Shown here: one piece after another, positions 9,635-19,943 of the stretch
How the letters are laid out: each line of letters starts with the position of its first letter
Numbering within the stretch: position 1 is the stretch's first letter
Assembly: GCF_031020795.1 (NCBI RefSeq)
Contig: NZ_JAVHJP010000003.1
Span: 241,408 to 305,407, forward strand
Direction of reading: 5' to 3'
Origin: Hydrogenophaga pseudoflava
Lineage (GTDB): Bacteria > Pseudomonadota > Gammaproteobacteria > Burkholderiales > Burkholderiaceae_C
Length of the DNA: 64,000 nucleotides
The notes under the pieces: generated by a model
Databases searched by the model: none
Told to the model about the DNA's origin: nothing
What the model saw: only the letters and a program-made list of their open reading frames with translations
Made by a program: the position numbers and the translations under genes

Positions 9635-10452
9635 AGCGGCGCTCCGAAGGCCTGCTGCGCACCCGCAGCGACGCGGTGGACGAACTGCGGCGCGATCTGC
9701 AGTCGCATTCCTGGCCGCGCGCGCAGATGACGCTGCTGGTGGCGCTGACCGGCGGTACGGGTCTGCTGGCGTCCTTCCTGATGCTGCAGGCCGGCGTGGA
9801 GCGCATGGCGCTGCGCTACCCGCTCGCGCTGGCCGTGGCCTACGGTGTGTTCCTGCTGCTGCTCTGGCTCTGGCTGCGCACCAAGTCGGACGACTGGGCA
9901 GAGATCCCGGATGTGGGCATGGACCTGGTCCCGTCTTCCGGGCACGGAAGTCCCACCTGGAGTTCCGGCGGTGGCGGTCAGTTCGGTGGCGGCGGCGCCA
10001 GCGCCAGCTTTGACGCGCCCGCCACACCCCTGCCCGCGTTCGCGACCGGCCAACCCAGCGCGGTGGCGCGCGAGGCCGGCGGAGGGCTCAAGAAAGGGCT
10101 GGCCGATGGTCTGGGCGATGTGGGCGATGCTCTGGATGCCGACGAGCTGGTGGTGCCACTGTTCGTGATCGCGCTGGCGGTCGGGCTGCTGCTCTCGTCT
10201 TTCTACGTGGTCTACAGCGCGCCGACGCTGTTTGCGGAACTGTTGCTCGATGGCGCACTCTCGGCCTCGCTCTACCGGCGCCTGCGCGGCATCGAGCGGC
10301 GCCACTGGGTGGCCACGGCACTGCGCCGCACTCTCTTGCCTTTCACCCTCACAGCCGTGTTCCTGGCGGCCGTCGGCTGGGGTCTGCAGACGGCAGCCCC
10401 GGGTGCGCGCTCCCTCGGGGAAGCCCTGCACCATGCCACGGCCTCGCCCTGA
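9631..10452 (+). CDS. Unrecognised multi-pass membrane protein between panB and panC
   Basis: I do not recognise a family for this 273-residue protein. It has two hydrophobic hairpins: one at about residues 35-85 ([20 protein letters not shown] and [14 protein letters not shown]), then a roughly 75-residue Gly/Ser-rich low-complexity loop with [10 protein letters not shown], then two more segments ([21 protein letters not shown] and [17 protein letters not shown]). The Gly-rich loop resembles those before C-terminal hydrophobic domains of some TPM-type membrane proteins, but no such domain is present. The GTG start overlaps the panB stop, so it is translationally coupled to pantothenate synthesis genes without an obvious functional link. 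Confidence 0.75.
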   Translation: MKRRSEGLLRTRSDAVDELRRDLQSHSWPRAQMTLLVALTGGTGLLASFLMLQAGVERMALRYPLALAVAYGVFLLLLWLWLRTKSDDWAEIPDVGMDLVPSSGHGSPTWSSGGGGQFGGGGASASFDAPATPLPAFATGQPSAVAREAGGGLKKGLADGLGDVGDALDADELVVPLFVIALAVGLLLSSFYVVYSAPTLFAELLLDGALSASLYRRLRGIERRHWVATALRRTLLPFTLTAVFLAAVGWGLQTAAPGARSLGEALHHATASP

Positions 10453-12383
<1,931 letters not shown>

Positions 12384-12403
12384 CGTCTGCGATTCAAGCC
12401 GGA

Positions 12404-12847
12404 TTATTGCGCGACAGCGCCCGCGGCCTGCGCCTGCTGCTGCTCGTACATGGCCTGGAAGTTGATCTCGGCCAGGTGCACGGGCGGGAAGCCGGCGCGC
12501 TGGATCAGGTCGGCCACATTGCCGCGCAGATAGGGGTAGACGATCTGCGGGCAGGCGATGCCCATGATCGGACCCATCTGGTCTTCGGGCAGGTTGCGGA
12601 TCTCGAAGATGCCGGCCTGCTTGACCTCGACCAGGAACACGGTCTTGTCCTTGATCTTGGTCTGCACCGTGGCGGTCACAGCCACTTCGTACACGCCGTC
12701 GGCGGCCGGGCTGGCTTCCACGCCCAGCTGGATGTCCACCGAGGGCTGCTCCTGTTCCAGCAGGATGGCCGGGGAATTGGGTTGTTCCAGGGACGCCTCC
12801 TTGAGGTAGACGCGCTGGATCTGGAAAACGGGATCTTGGTCGGCCAT
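12404..12847 (-). CDS. secB: SecB, export chaperone
   Basis: A 147-residue SecB, the tetrameric cytoplasmic chaperone that keeps precursor proteins unfolded and delivers them to SecA. Family features are [19 protein letters not shown], a long beta-strand run with [21 protein letters not shown], and the conserved [18 protein letters not shown] with [12 protein letters not shown]. The tail is Gln/Ala rich. It precedes gpsA by 20 bases and follows grxC after about 100 bases that include a GC-rich hairpin. Confidence 0.96.
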   Translation of the reverse strand: MADQDPVFQIQRVYLKEASLEQPNSPAILLEQEQPSVDIQLGVEASPAADGVYEVAVTATVQTKIKDKTVFLVEVKQAGIFEIRNLPEDQMGPIMGIACPQIVYPYLRGNVADLIQRAGFPPVHLAEINFQAMYEQQQAQAAGAVAQ

Positions 12848-12878
12848 AAGAGCTTTCGGATGATTCGGGAATGAACAA

Positions 12879-12909
12879 GGCCCGCCCGGGAGGACTCCCG
12901 CAGCGGGCC
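12879..12909 (-). terminator. GC-rich hairpin between grxC and secB
   Basis: GGCCCGC and GCGGGCC arms flank a partly paired GC-rich middle; on the minus strand the hairpin is followed by TTGTT. It may be a weak terminator or processing site after grxC, upstream of secB. The T-tract is poor, so full termination is doubtful. Confidence 0.4.
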
Positions 12910-12944
12910 CGACGGCGGATTATCTCAGCAGCCCGGCACCGGCC

Positions 12945-13202
12945 TCAGCCCCGCAGCAGCGGCTCCAGGCCGCCCTGGCGGTCCAGCGCATGCAGGTCGT
13001 CGCAGCCGCCTACGTGGGTCTGGCCGATGAAGATCTGGGGCACGCTGGTGCGGCCGGTGAGTTGCGTCATCTGTGCGCGCACCTCGGGCCGGCCGTCGAC
13101 CACGATTTCCTCGTAGTCGGTGACGCCGCGCTGCTGCAGCAGCGCCTTGGCGCGCGAGCAGTACGGGCAGTAGTCGCTGGAATAGATCTTCACGTGGGCC
13201 AT
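12945..13202 (-). CDS. grxC: Glutaredoxin 3
   Basis: An 85-residue dithiol glutaredoxin that reduces protein and mixed disulfides with glutathione. The active site YCPYC lies at residues 11-15, with the TSVPQIFI cis-proline segment and GGCDDLHALD glutathione-binding motif in the expected places. ATG at 13202 yields the family-typical MAHVKIYSSDYCPYC; the frame runs upstream into the rhodanese gene without similarity. The gap to the rhodanese stop is 13 bases, so they are co-transcribed. Confidence 0.95.
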   Translation of the reverse strand: MAHVKIYSSDYCPYCSRAKALLQQRGVTDYEEIVVDGRPEVRAQMTQLTGRTSVPQIFIGQTHVGGCDDLHALDRQGGLEPLLRG

Positions 13203-13215
13203 GCGGCGCTCCTGT

Positions 13216-13626
13216 TCAGGCTTTTTCCACCGGCAGATTGGCCGAGCGCCAGGCACCCATGCCGCCGGTCAGCGAATGGGCGTTCTCGTAGCCCAGCTTC
13301 TTGGCGATCGACACGGCGCGTTTGGAACGCATGCCGGAGGCGCAGACCAGCACCAGCGGCAGGTTCTTGTTCTTCACTACGCCCGTCAGCTTGGTTTCCA
13401 GATCCGGCAGCGGCACGTTCTTCGCACCTGTCACATGACCGGCCGCGAACTCATCGGGCCCGCACACATCCACCACCGCGGCTTTCTCGCGGTTGATCAG
13501 CTGCACCACTTCAGTGGGGGTCAGACCCGCGGCACCACCGCCCGAGGTGAGAGCGGGAAACATCAACATCCCGCCCGAGGCCAGGGCGATGGCAAACAGC
13601 ATCCAGTTGTCGAGAAAAAAACTCAC
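13216..13626 (-). CDS. Membrane-anchored rhodanese-domain protein (YibN-like)
   Basis: A 136-residue protein with one N-terminal transmembrane helix (about residues 7-28, WMLFAIALASGGMLMFPAL) and a single rhodanese domain. The active-site loop is VCASGMRSKRA with the catalytic cysteine near residue 95, so sulfur transfer is possible. It matches YibN of E. coli in topology and in its place ahead of grxC-secB-gpsA. The exact substrate of this family is not settled. It is divergent from gpmA across about 110 bases. Confidence 0.9.
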   Translation of the reverse strand: MSFFLDNWMLFAIALASGGMLMFPALTSGGGAAGLTPTEVVQLINREKAAVVDVCGPDEFAAGHVTGAKNVPLPDLETKLTGVVKNKNLPLVLVCASGMRSKRAVSIAKKLGYENAHSLTGGMGAWRSANLPVEKA

Positions 13627-13735
13627 GAAGCACCTTTCAGGTCAGACAAGCCCGGGATTTTAGAATGTGGGGCTGTCCGGCGCGGTCCGGCCAGCCTCCA
13701 TGCCCCTTTTTCCTGCTCCCAACGCCTTCACGCCC

Positions 13736-14479
13736 ATGTACAAGCTCGTCCTGATTCGCCACGGCGAATCCACCTGGAACCTCGAAAACCGCTTCACCGG
13801 CTGGACCGACGTGGAGCTGACCCCCACCGGCGTCTCCCAGGCCATGTCCGCTGGCAAGCTGCTCAAGGCCGAGGGCTACGAGTTCGACATCGCCTACACC
13901 TCGGTGCTCAAGCGCGCCATCCATACCCTGAACTACTGCCTGGACGAGATGGACCGCAGCTGGTTGCCGGTGGTCAAGGACTGGCGCCTGAACGAGCGCC
14001 ATTACGGTGGTCTGCAGGGCCTGAACAAGGCCGACATGGCCAAGCAGTACGGCGACGAGCAGGTGCTGATCTGGCGCCGCAGCTACGACACCCCGCCGCC
14101 GGCCCTGGAAGCCAACGACCCGCGCGGCCAGCGCCAGGACCTGCGCTACGCCAAGCTGCCGGCCGACGCCGTGCCGCTGACCGAGTGCCTGAAGGACACC
14201 GTCGCCCGCGTGCTGCCCTGCTGGAACGACTCCCTGGCCCCAGCCATCAAGGCGGGCCAGCGCATCGTGATTGCCGCCCACGGCAACTCCATCCGCGCCC
14301 TGGTCAAGTATCTGGACAACATCGGGGACGCCGACATCGTCGGCGTGAACATTCCCAACGGCATCCCGCTGGTGTACGAACTCGACGCCGACCTCAGGCC
14401 GATCAAGAGCTACTACCTGGGCGACGCCGAAGCCGCGGCCAAGGCCGCCGCAGCCGTGGCCGCTCAGGGCAAACGCTGA
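13736..14479 (+). CDS. gpmA: 2,3-bisphosphoglycerate-dependent phosphoglycerate mutase
   Basis: A 247-residue glycolytic enzyme interconverting 3- and 2-phosphoglycerate through a phosphohistidine. The RHGES motif (residues 9-13) with the catalytic histidine, [30 protein letters not shown] and [14 protein letters not shown] are all present. The ATG at 13736 is the family start [12 protein letters not shown]; an upstream in-frame ATG at 13700 adds a segment without similarity. The C-terminus ends in an Ala/Lys-rich tail. A GC-rich hairpin follows before ctpA. Confidence 0.96.
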   Translation: MYKLVLIRHGESTWNLENRFTGWTDVELTPTGVSQAMSAGKLLKAEGYEFDIAYTSVLKRAIHTLNYCLDEMDRSWLPVVKDWRLNERHYGGLQGLNKADMAKQYGDEQVLIWRRSYDTPPPALEANDPRGQRQDLRYAKLPADAVPLTECLKDTVARVLPCWNDSLAPAIKAGQRIVIAAHGNSIRALVKYLDNIGDADIVGVNIPNGIPLVYELDADLRPIKSYYLGDAEAAAKAAAAVAAQGKR

Positions 14480-14536
14480 ACCGCCCGGACGGAACCGAAT
14501 CACAAGGCTTGACTCCTAGGTGTATATTGGTTTGCA

Positions 14537-14572
14537 GGCCCGAGGCGCGACCGCCCGGGCCGGCGTTTTTTT
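14537..14572 (+). terminator. Candidate terminator between gpmA and ctpA
   Basis: A GGCCCG / CGGGCC stem with a 13-base loop is followed by GGCG and a run of seven T. It lies 58 bases after gpmA and just before ctpA, so it probably closes the gpmA message, though the long loop makes it imperfect. Confidence 0.45.
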
Positions 14573-14584
14573 CGGGGTGATCGG

Positions 14585-16075
14585 ATGGGCAAGCAAGTGA
14601 ATCAGAAGCTGAAAATCGTCGGCTGGGTGGCCGCGGGCGCCGTGGCCGGCGCGCTGACCACAGTGCAGCTTCAGGCGGTGGCGCGCGGCTCGCTCGCCCC
14701 CCTGCCGCTGGAAGAGCTGCAGCAGCTCGCCGCCGTGTTCGGCATGGTCAAGAGCGACTACGTCGAGCCGGTCGACGAGAAGAAACTGATCTCCGAGGCG
14801 ATTTCCGGCATGGTGTCCAGCCTCGACCCGCACTCCCAGTACTTCGACAAGAAGTCCTTCAAGGAATTCCGCGAAGGCACCAGCGGCCGCTTCGTCGGCG
14901 TGGGCATCGAGATCACCATGGAAGACGGCGTGGTCAAGGTGGTCTCGCCGATCGAGGATTCGCCCGCCTTCCGCGCCGGCCTCAAGTCCGGCGACCTGAT
15001 CACCAAGATCGACGACACCGCCGTCAAGGGCCTGTCGATCAACGACGCGGTCAAGCTCATGCGCGGAGAGCCGCGCACCAAGGTGCTGCTGACTATCTTC
15101 CGCAAGGACGAGAACCGCAGCTTCCCGGTCACCATCACGCGCGAAGAGATCAAGACACAGAGCGTCAAGACCAAGCTGGTCGAACCGGGCTACGCCTGGG
15201 TCCGCGTCTCCCAGTTCCAGGACCGGACGGTCGAGGACTTCGCCCGCAAGGTCGAGGAGCTGTACAAGGGTGGCCCGCTCAAAGGCCTGGTGCTCGACCT
15301 GCGCAACGACCCGGGCGGCCTGCTGGACGCGGCCGTGGCCCTGTCGGCGGCCTTCCTGCCCGAAAACGTCACGGTCGTCTCGACCAACGGCCAGCTGGCC
15401 GACAGCAAGTTCACCTACACCGCCAACCCGCAGCACTACATGCGCCGCGGCGGTCCGGACCCGATTGCCCGCCTGACCAAGTCGACCAACGGCGCTCTCA
15501 AGAGCGTACCGCTCGTGGTGCTGGTCAACGAAGGTTCGGCCTCGGCCAGTGAAATCGTGGCCGGCGCGCTGCAGGACCACCAGCGCGGCACCATCCTGGG
15601 CAGCCAGACCTTCGGCAAGGGCTCGGTGCAGACCGTGCGTCCGCTGGGCCCGGACACCGGCCTGAAGCTCACCACGGCCCGCTATTACACGCCGGGCGGC
15701 AAGTCGATCCAGGCCAAGGGCATCGTGCCCGACGTGATGGTCGACGAGACGCCCGAGGGCAACCTGTTTGCCGCCCTGCGCACACGCGAGGCCGACCTGA
15801 CCAAACACCTGACCAATGGCAGCGAGGCCAAGGCGGGCGAGACCCCCATGACAGACGCCCAGCGCGCCGCGGAGCAGCAGCGCGACCAGGAGCGTGAGGA
15901 AGCCCGCCGACGCCTGGAGGAAGAGTCCAAGAAGAACCCGGGCCAGCGCCTGGTGCCGGAATTCGGCAGCGACAAGGACTTCCAGCTGCAGCAGGCGCTC
16001 AACAAGCTCAAGGGTCGCCCGGTCCTGGTCAGCAAGACCCTGACCGAGCGTCCCGAAGAGAAGAAAGAGAACTGA
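14585..16075 (+). CDS. ctpA: S41 family C-terminal processing peptidase
   Basis: A 496-residue periplasmic serine protease of the CtpA/Prc family. An N-terminal hydrophobic segment (residues about 10-30) acts as signal or anchor. A PDZ domain with GRFVGVGIEI and the AGLKSGDLI carboxylate loop spans about 95-180, and the S41 core carries VLDLRNDPGG, the serine-bearing GSASASEIVAGAL and the lysine-bearing FGKGSVQ. A charged Gln/Glu/Arg-rich tail follows the catalytic core, with KNPGQRLVPEFGSDKDFQLQ at the end. moeB/thiF follows after 34 bases, a common neighbour in this order. Confidence 0.94.
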   Translation: MGKQVNQKLKIVGWVAAGAVAGALTTVQLQAVARGSLAPLPLEELQQLAAVFGMVKSDYVEPVDEKKLISEAISGMVSSLDPHSQYFDKKSFKEFREGTSGRFVGVGIEITMEDGVVKVVSPIEDSPAFRAGLKSGDLITKIDDTAVKGLSINDAVKLMRGEPRTKVLLTIFRKDENRSFPVTITREEIKTQSVKTKLVEPGYAWVRVSQFQDRTVEDFARKVEELYKGGPLKGLVLDLRNDPGGLLDAAVALSAAFLPENVTVVSTNGQLADSKFTYTANPQHYMRRGGPDPIARLTKSTNGALKSVPLVVLVNEGSASASEIVAGALQDHQRGTILGSQTFGKGSVQTVRPLGPDTGLKLTTARYYTPGGKSIQAKGIVPDVMVDETPEGNLFAALRTREADLTKHLTNGSEAKAGETPMTDAQRAAEQQRDQEREEARRRLEEESKKNPGQRLVPEFGSDKDFQLQQALNKLKGRPVLVSKTLTERPEEKKEN

Positions 16076-16109
16076 TCACCGCTCCGGTGACAGACACGGC
16101 GGCGCGATC

Positions 16110-16865
16110 TTGGACGACCAGCAGCTCCTGCGCTACTCGCGCCACATCCTGCTCAACGAGCTGGGCATCGAAGGCCAGGAAAACCTGCTCGCGGCGCATG
16201 CGCTGGTGATTGGTGCCGGCGGTCTCGGATCGCCGGTCGCGCTCTACCTGGGCAGCGCCGGCGTCGGCCGCATCACGGTCGTCGACCACGACGAGGTGGA
16301 CGCCACCAACCTGCAGCGCCAGATCGCGCACAACCTTGAACGGCTGGGGACGCCCAAGGCCGAGTCGGTGCGCCATGCCATCGCCGCCATCAACCCCGAC
16401 CCGCAGGTCACGGCCCTGGTGCAGCGCGCCGACGACGCCCTGCTGGACCGCCTGCTGCCCGACGTGGGCGTGGTGATCGACTGCTGCGACAACTTCGCCA
16501 CCCGCCACATGGTCAACCGCGCCTGTGTGCGCCACCGCGTGCCGCTGGTCTCGGGCGCGGCGATCCGCATGGACGGGCAGCTGGCGGTGTACGACCCGCG
16601 CGACGCCGCCTCGCCGTGTTACGCCTGTGTGTTCCCCGAAGACGCAGGGGTGGAAGAGACCCGCTGCGCCACCATGGGCGTGTTCGCTCCGCTGGTGGGC
16701 ATCGTCGGCACCATGCAGGCGGCCGAAGCACTCAAGATCCTCAGCGGCCTCGGCTCGCGCCTGACCGGGCAGCTGCTCATGATCGACGGCCGCGACCTGG
16801 CCTTCAACACCATCGCCCTGCCGCGCCAGCCGCACTGCGCGGTCTGCGCTCAGCGCGCCGGCTGA
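16110..16865 (+). CDS. moeB: MoeB/ThiF-type adenylyltransferase
   Basis: A 251-residue E1-like enzyme that adenylates the C-terminal glycine of a small sulfur carrier (MoaD or ThiS). It starts LLRYSRHILLNELGIEGQ, has the ATP-binding GAGGLGSP near residue 36, VVDHDEVDATNLQRQ with the catalytic arginine, a CCDNF segment, and two zinc CxxC pairs (CYAC and CAVC). The start codon is TTG at 16110; no ATG exists before the conserved start. With no moa or thi genes nearby, MoeB and ThiF cannot be told apart; MoeB length fits. Its end overlaps the opposing nuclease gene by 16 bases. Confidence 0.88.
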   Translation: MDDQQLLRYSRHILLNELGIEGQENLLAAHALVIGAGGLGSPVALYLGSAGVGRITVVDHDEVDATNLQRQIAHNLERLGTPKAESVRHAIAAINPDPQVTALVQRADDALLDRLLPDVGVVIDCCDNFATRHMVNRACVRHRVPLVSGAAIRMDGQLAVYDPRDAASPCYACVFPEDAGVEETRCATMGVFAPLVGIVGTMQAAEALKILSGLGSRLTGQLLMIDGRDLAFNTIALPRQPHCAVCAQRAG

Positions 16866-17512
16866 TCCTTCGCGCCGCTGCGCGATGGCATCGGGCACGG
16901 CCCGTGACGCTTGCGGAAGTCCCTCGGATTCTCGGCATCCACCGACGCGAAGACGCCTTTGCGGTCCTTGCGGGCCAGCACCTCTTCGATGGCAAACGGC
17001 CCGTCGCTGTGCCGCCAGCGGTACGACCAGGCCCAGCCTTCGCGCACCAGCCACCCGGCCACATCCTCGTTCCGGTGTCTCAGCCGCACCAGCGCCCGCC
17101 CATAGTCGTCGCGCCGCCGCTCGGTCACCGTCACCGTCTGATCCAGCAGCCGAGCAGCCAGCGCTTCCCGCGCCGCCACGCCATCGTCCTGGCAGATCTC
17201 CGGCGCATCCACCCCGTCCAGCCGCAGCTTGCGGTACGTCCCACCCGCCAGCGGTTTGACCCACAAGGTGTCCCCATCCGACACCCGCGTCACCCGCGCC
17301 TCGTAGGCCTCGTTGAACCGGGTACGGAAACCCGAGGCTGAAGGGGACGTGGAAACAGAAGGCTGTGCGAGTGCAGAAGCAGAAAGGAAAACCAGAAGCA
17401 GCGGAGCGAAGAGGGACCAGCACACGCCGAGGAACCGGCTTTGCCGGGCCTCTGGCGTGGTCCCCCCTTCCAGGGGGGAAGCCGCGAAGCGGCGCAGGGA
17501 GGTCGTCTTCAT
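16850..17512 (-). CDS. Secreted thermonuclease-like (SNase) nuclease
   Basis: A staphylococcal-nuclease-fold protein with an export signal, expected to cut DNA or RNA outside the cytoplasm. The core shows VSDGDTLWV, KLRLDGVDAPE (catalytic Arg, Asp and Glu) and DDYGRALVRL (second catalytic Arg). With ATG at 17512 it is 220 residues and overlaps the upstream gene by four bases, but the first 27 codons are supplied by a GC-rich repeat element (17431-17500). A GTG at 17425 would give a 191-residue protein beginning directly with a clean signal peptide (FAPLLLVFLSASALAQP), and may be the true start. Confidence 0.85.
   Translation of the reverse strand: MKTTSLRRFAASPLEGGTTPEARQSRFLGVCWSLFAPLLLVFLSASALAQPSVSTSPSASGFRTRFNEAYEARVTRVSDGDTLWVKPLAGGTYRKLRLDGVDAPEICQDDGVAAREALAARLLDQTVTVTERRRDDYGRALVRLRHRNEDVAGWLVREGWAWSYRWRHSDGPFAIEEVLARKDRKGVFASVDAENPRDFRKRHGPCPMPSRSGAKDQPAR
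17431..17500 (+). repeat. REP-like palindromic repeat, copy 1
   Basis: This stretch reads GGAACCGGCTTTGCCGGGCC, then a CCCCCC/GGGGGG hairpin and a GCCGCGAAGCGGC hairpin. The same series of three short stem-loops occurs, in the same orientation and order, at 32495-32560, with variable loops but conserved stems. Such small multi-hairpin units are typical REP-like intergenic repeats. This copy lies inside the annotated 5' end of the SNase gene. Confidence 0.7.
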
Positions 17513-18156
17513 ACATTCATGTACCGGCCCGGCCGGTGGTTGATCGCCAGCGTCATGTTCAGCACCACCGCGCCCAGCACAGACCAGGCGATCTGCACCG
17601 GCTCGCGCAGCGCGAACGCGGTCAGCACGATCGCGCAGTCCAGCGCCATCTGGATGTGGCCGGCGCGCCAGCCGAAGCGCTCCTGCAGGTAGAGCACCAG
17701 CACGTTGAAGCCGCCGAGGCTGGCGCGGTGACGGAACAGCATCAGCATGCCCGCGCCCACCAGCAGGCCACCGGCCACCGCGGCGAAGCCGGGGGCCAGC
17801 GCGCCGATGGAGATCCAGCGCGGGATCAGGAAGGCCCAGAGCGAGAGCAGGCCCACGGCCGCGAAGGTCTTGAGTGCGAACGGTGCGCCCATACGGCGCC
17901 AGGCCAGCCAGTAGAACGGCAGGTTGATGACGAAGAACCAGACACTGAAGCTCACCCCGGTCGCGTAGTGCAGCAGGAAGGCCAGCCCGGCCGTGCCGCC
18001 GCTGAGCAGGCCGACATGGCCGAACAGCACCACGCCCAGGCCGACGAACAGGGTGCCGGTGAGCAATGCCTGCACGTCTTCGTGCAGGCGGTGGCGGGAG
18101 GGGGCTGCGGCAGCAGCGGGCATGGCGGTGGATCGGGCGGCGGCGGTCATCGGCAT
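17509..18156 (-). CDS. YitT/DUF161 family membrane protein
   Basis: A 215-residue multi-pass inner-membrane protein of the YitT family, whose transport substrate is unknown. An Ala-rich leader is followed by LLTGTLFVGLGVVLFGHVGLLSGGTAGLAFLL (seen in two parts), in which the LSGGTAGLAFL motif is the family hallmark, and five to six hydrophobic segments. LGGFNVLVLYLQERFGWRAGHIQM near residue 145 is the second conserved repeat. The stop overlaps the ATG of the SNase gene by four bases. No regulatory DUF2179 domain is present, so it is the short form of the family. Confidence 0.85.
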   Translation of the reverse strand: MPMTAAARSTAMPAAAAAPSRHRLHEDVQALLTGTLFVGLGVVLFGHVGLLSGGTAGLAFLLHYATGVSFSVWFFVINLPFYWLAWRRMGAPFALKTFAAVGLLSLWAFLIPRWISIGALAPGFAAVAGGLLVGAGMLMLFRHRASLGGFNVLVLYLQERFGWRAGHIQMALDCAIVLTAFALREPVQIAWSVLGAVVLNMTLAINHRPGRYMNV

Positions 18157-18226
18157 CGGTCGGTCGACAGGGGCGCACAGTGTCGCCGCTGCGGCCGCCC
18201 GCCGCCTTGACCCAGGTCAGCGCCGT

Positions 18227-19441
18227 TCAGGGACGCAGGACCTTGGCCACCGGGTTGTAGCGCAGCCGGAAGGCGTCGGGCATGTCCGAACCAAGCAGCG
18301 GCCGCAAGTACAGCCGGAACGCGTCGGTCACATCGGTGCCGCTGGCGGTGATGAACTCGTCCTCCATGGTGCGCGTCTTGCCCGCCACCGCCTCCAGCGG
18401 CAGCAGCTCGTAGTCGGCCGAGTAGAAGCCGGTGCGCTTGATCGCCACCGAACCATCGACCTGGCCCCACATGGCGAACTGCACCGCCTTTTCGCCCACC
18501 TCGCGCGCCTCGCGCTGGTCCACGTCGCTCACGCAACCGATGAAGCTGCGCTGCAGGTAGCCGAAGGTGTCGCCGCGCACACGCTTGATGCCGAGCCTGG
18601 CCTTGATCTCTTCGCACAGCAGGTCGGCCAGCGCGCCGGTGCCGCTGAGCTGCACGTTGCCGTGCGCGTCCTTCTCCACGTCCTTGGCCAGCTGCGTGAT
18701 GATGGGCTGGCCGGACGCGTCGTGGATGCCTTCGCTGACCGCGATCACACAGCGGCCATAACGCTCGTACATGGCCTTCACATCGGCCAGGAACTTCGGG
18801 ATCTCGAACACCCGTTCGGGCACATAGATCAGGTGCGGGCCGTCGTCGGGAAACTTCTTGCCCAGCGCCGACGCGGCCGTGAGGAAGCCGGCGTGCCGCC
18901 CCATCACCACGCCGACGTACACGCCCGGCAGGGCCGCGTTGTCGAGGTTGGCGCCTGCAAAGGCCTGCGCCACGAAGCGCGCCGCCGAGGGGAAGCCCGG
19001 CGTGTGGTCGTTGCCCACCAGGTCGTTGTCGATGGTCTTGGGAATGTGGATGCTGCGCAGCGGGTAACCCGCCTTGCGCGCCTCCTCGCTGACGATGCGC
19101 ACCGTGTCCGACGAGTCGTTGCCGCCGATGTAGAAGAAGTGCTCGATCTCGTGTGCCTTGAGCACCTTGAAGATCTCCTGGCAGTACTTCAGATCCGGCT
19201 TGTCGCGCGTGGAGCCCAGCGCCGAAGCCGGCGTGCGCGCCACGGCTTCGAGGTTGTGGCTGGTCTCCTGCGTGAGGTCGACGAAGTTTTCGTCGACGAT
19301 GCCGCGCACGCCGTGGCGCGCGCCGTAGATGCGCTGCACGTTCTGGAAGCGCCGCGCCTCCAGTGCCACACCCACGAGGGACTGGTTGATGACCGCGGTG
19401 GGGCCGCCACCCTGGGCGACGAGGATTTTTCCGGACGACAT
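18227..19441 (-). CDS. pfp: PPi-dependent 6-phosphofructokinase
   Basis: A 404-residue phosphofructokinase that probably uses pyrophosphate and is reversible. It opens MSSGKILVAQGGGPTAVINQ; the phosphoryl-donor loop reads GGNDSSDT with Asp where ATP enzymes have Gly (GGDGS), and the catalytic motif is PKTIDND with the Lys that marks PPi enzymes (ATP enzymes have GTIDND). MGRHAGFLTAASAL follows. Both specificity positions point to PPi. It is followed downstream by its neighbour only after about 70 bases, and the GFA gene lies 21 bases upstream. Glycolysis in this host could therefore run reversibly at this step. Confidence 0.9.
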   Translation of the reverse strand: MSSGKILVAQGGGPTAVINQSLVGVALEARRFQNVQRIYGARHGVRGIVDENFVDLTQETSHNLEAVARTPASALGSTRDKPDLKYCQEIFKVLKAHEIEHFFYIGGNDSSDTVRIVSEEARKAGYPLRSIHIPKTIDNDLVGNDHTPGFPSAARFVAQAFAGANLDNAALPGVYVGVVMGRHAGFLTAASALGKKFPDDGPHLIYVPERVFEIPKFLADVKAMYERYGRCVIAVSEGIHDASGQPIITQLAKDVEKDAHGNVQLSGTGALADLLCEEIKARLGIKRVRGDTFGYLQRSFIGCVSDVDQREAREVGEKAVQFAMWGQVDGSVAIKRTGFYSADYELLPLEAVAGKTRTMEDEFITASGTDVTDAFRLYLRPLLGSDMPDAFRLRYNPVAKVLRP

Positions 19442-19462
19442 GAAGGGCTCCTGGGGAAGGGT

Positions 19463-19864
19463 TCAGAGGTGCTGGGTGAATTCGGGCGGCTCCTGCCAGC
19501 GGTCGTGCAGGCCATCCACATAGGTGATCGGCGCGCGGGCGAGCACGGCCTCGTCCACGCCTTCCAGACAACCGAGGTTGACGCCGACCATCTTGCCGAT
19601 CGGCGTCTCGGTGCCGACGCCGAAGGCGCGCACTCCGCAGTGGCGGCAGAAATAGTGGATGTTCTTGCGGGTGTTGAAGCGGTACTCGGTCAGCTCGTCC
19701 TCACCGGCCAGCAGGCGGAACTGCTCCTCGCGCGCCACCGCCGGCCAGAAACGGGTGCGCCGGCAGATCGAACAGTTGCAGCGGTAGGTCGGCTGCGCGA
19801 GGTCCAGATCGGCCTCAAAGCGGACAGCGCCGCAATGGCAACGGCCGGTGTAGGTGGTCAGCAT
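19463..19864 (-). CDS. GFA-domain protein (glutathione-dependent formaldehyde-activating-like)
   Basis: A 133-residue zinc protein of the GFA/CENP-V family. The zinc cysteines are visible in GRCHCGAVRFEA, YRCNCSICRRT and FCRHCGVRAF, the usual seven-cysteine arrangement. The founding enzyme joins formaldehyde to glutathione, but most family members are uncharacterised, so no reaction is assigned. ATG at 19864 begins MLTTYTGRCHCG. It lies 21 bases before pfp on the same strand and may be co-transcribed with it. Confidence 0.85.
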   Translation of the reverse strand: MLTTYTGRCHCGAVRFEADLDLAQPTYRCNCSICRRTRFWPAVAREEQFRLLAGEDELTEYRFNTRKNIHYFCRHCGVRAFGVGTETPIGKMVGVNLGCLEGVDEAVLARAPITYVDGLHDRWQEPPEFTQHL

Positions 19865-19943
19865 GGGGCCTCCGTTGGGCGAAAGAGCATCGCCTCGACA
19901 GGCAATATAGCGTTCGGCGCAGCGCAGTGCGACACTGGCACTC

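Noticed and set aside
8663..10027. Long minus-strand open frame continuing upstream of nadC, antisense to panB
   Set aside because: It has no family similarity, overlaps two well-supported genes and reflects high GC. nadC starts at 8662.
14509..14528. TTGACT and TATATT as a ctpA promoter
   Set aside because: The two hexamers are only eight bases apart, too close for a sigma-70 promoter.
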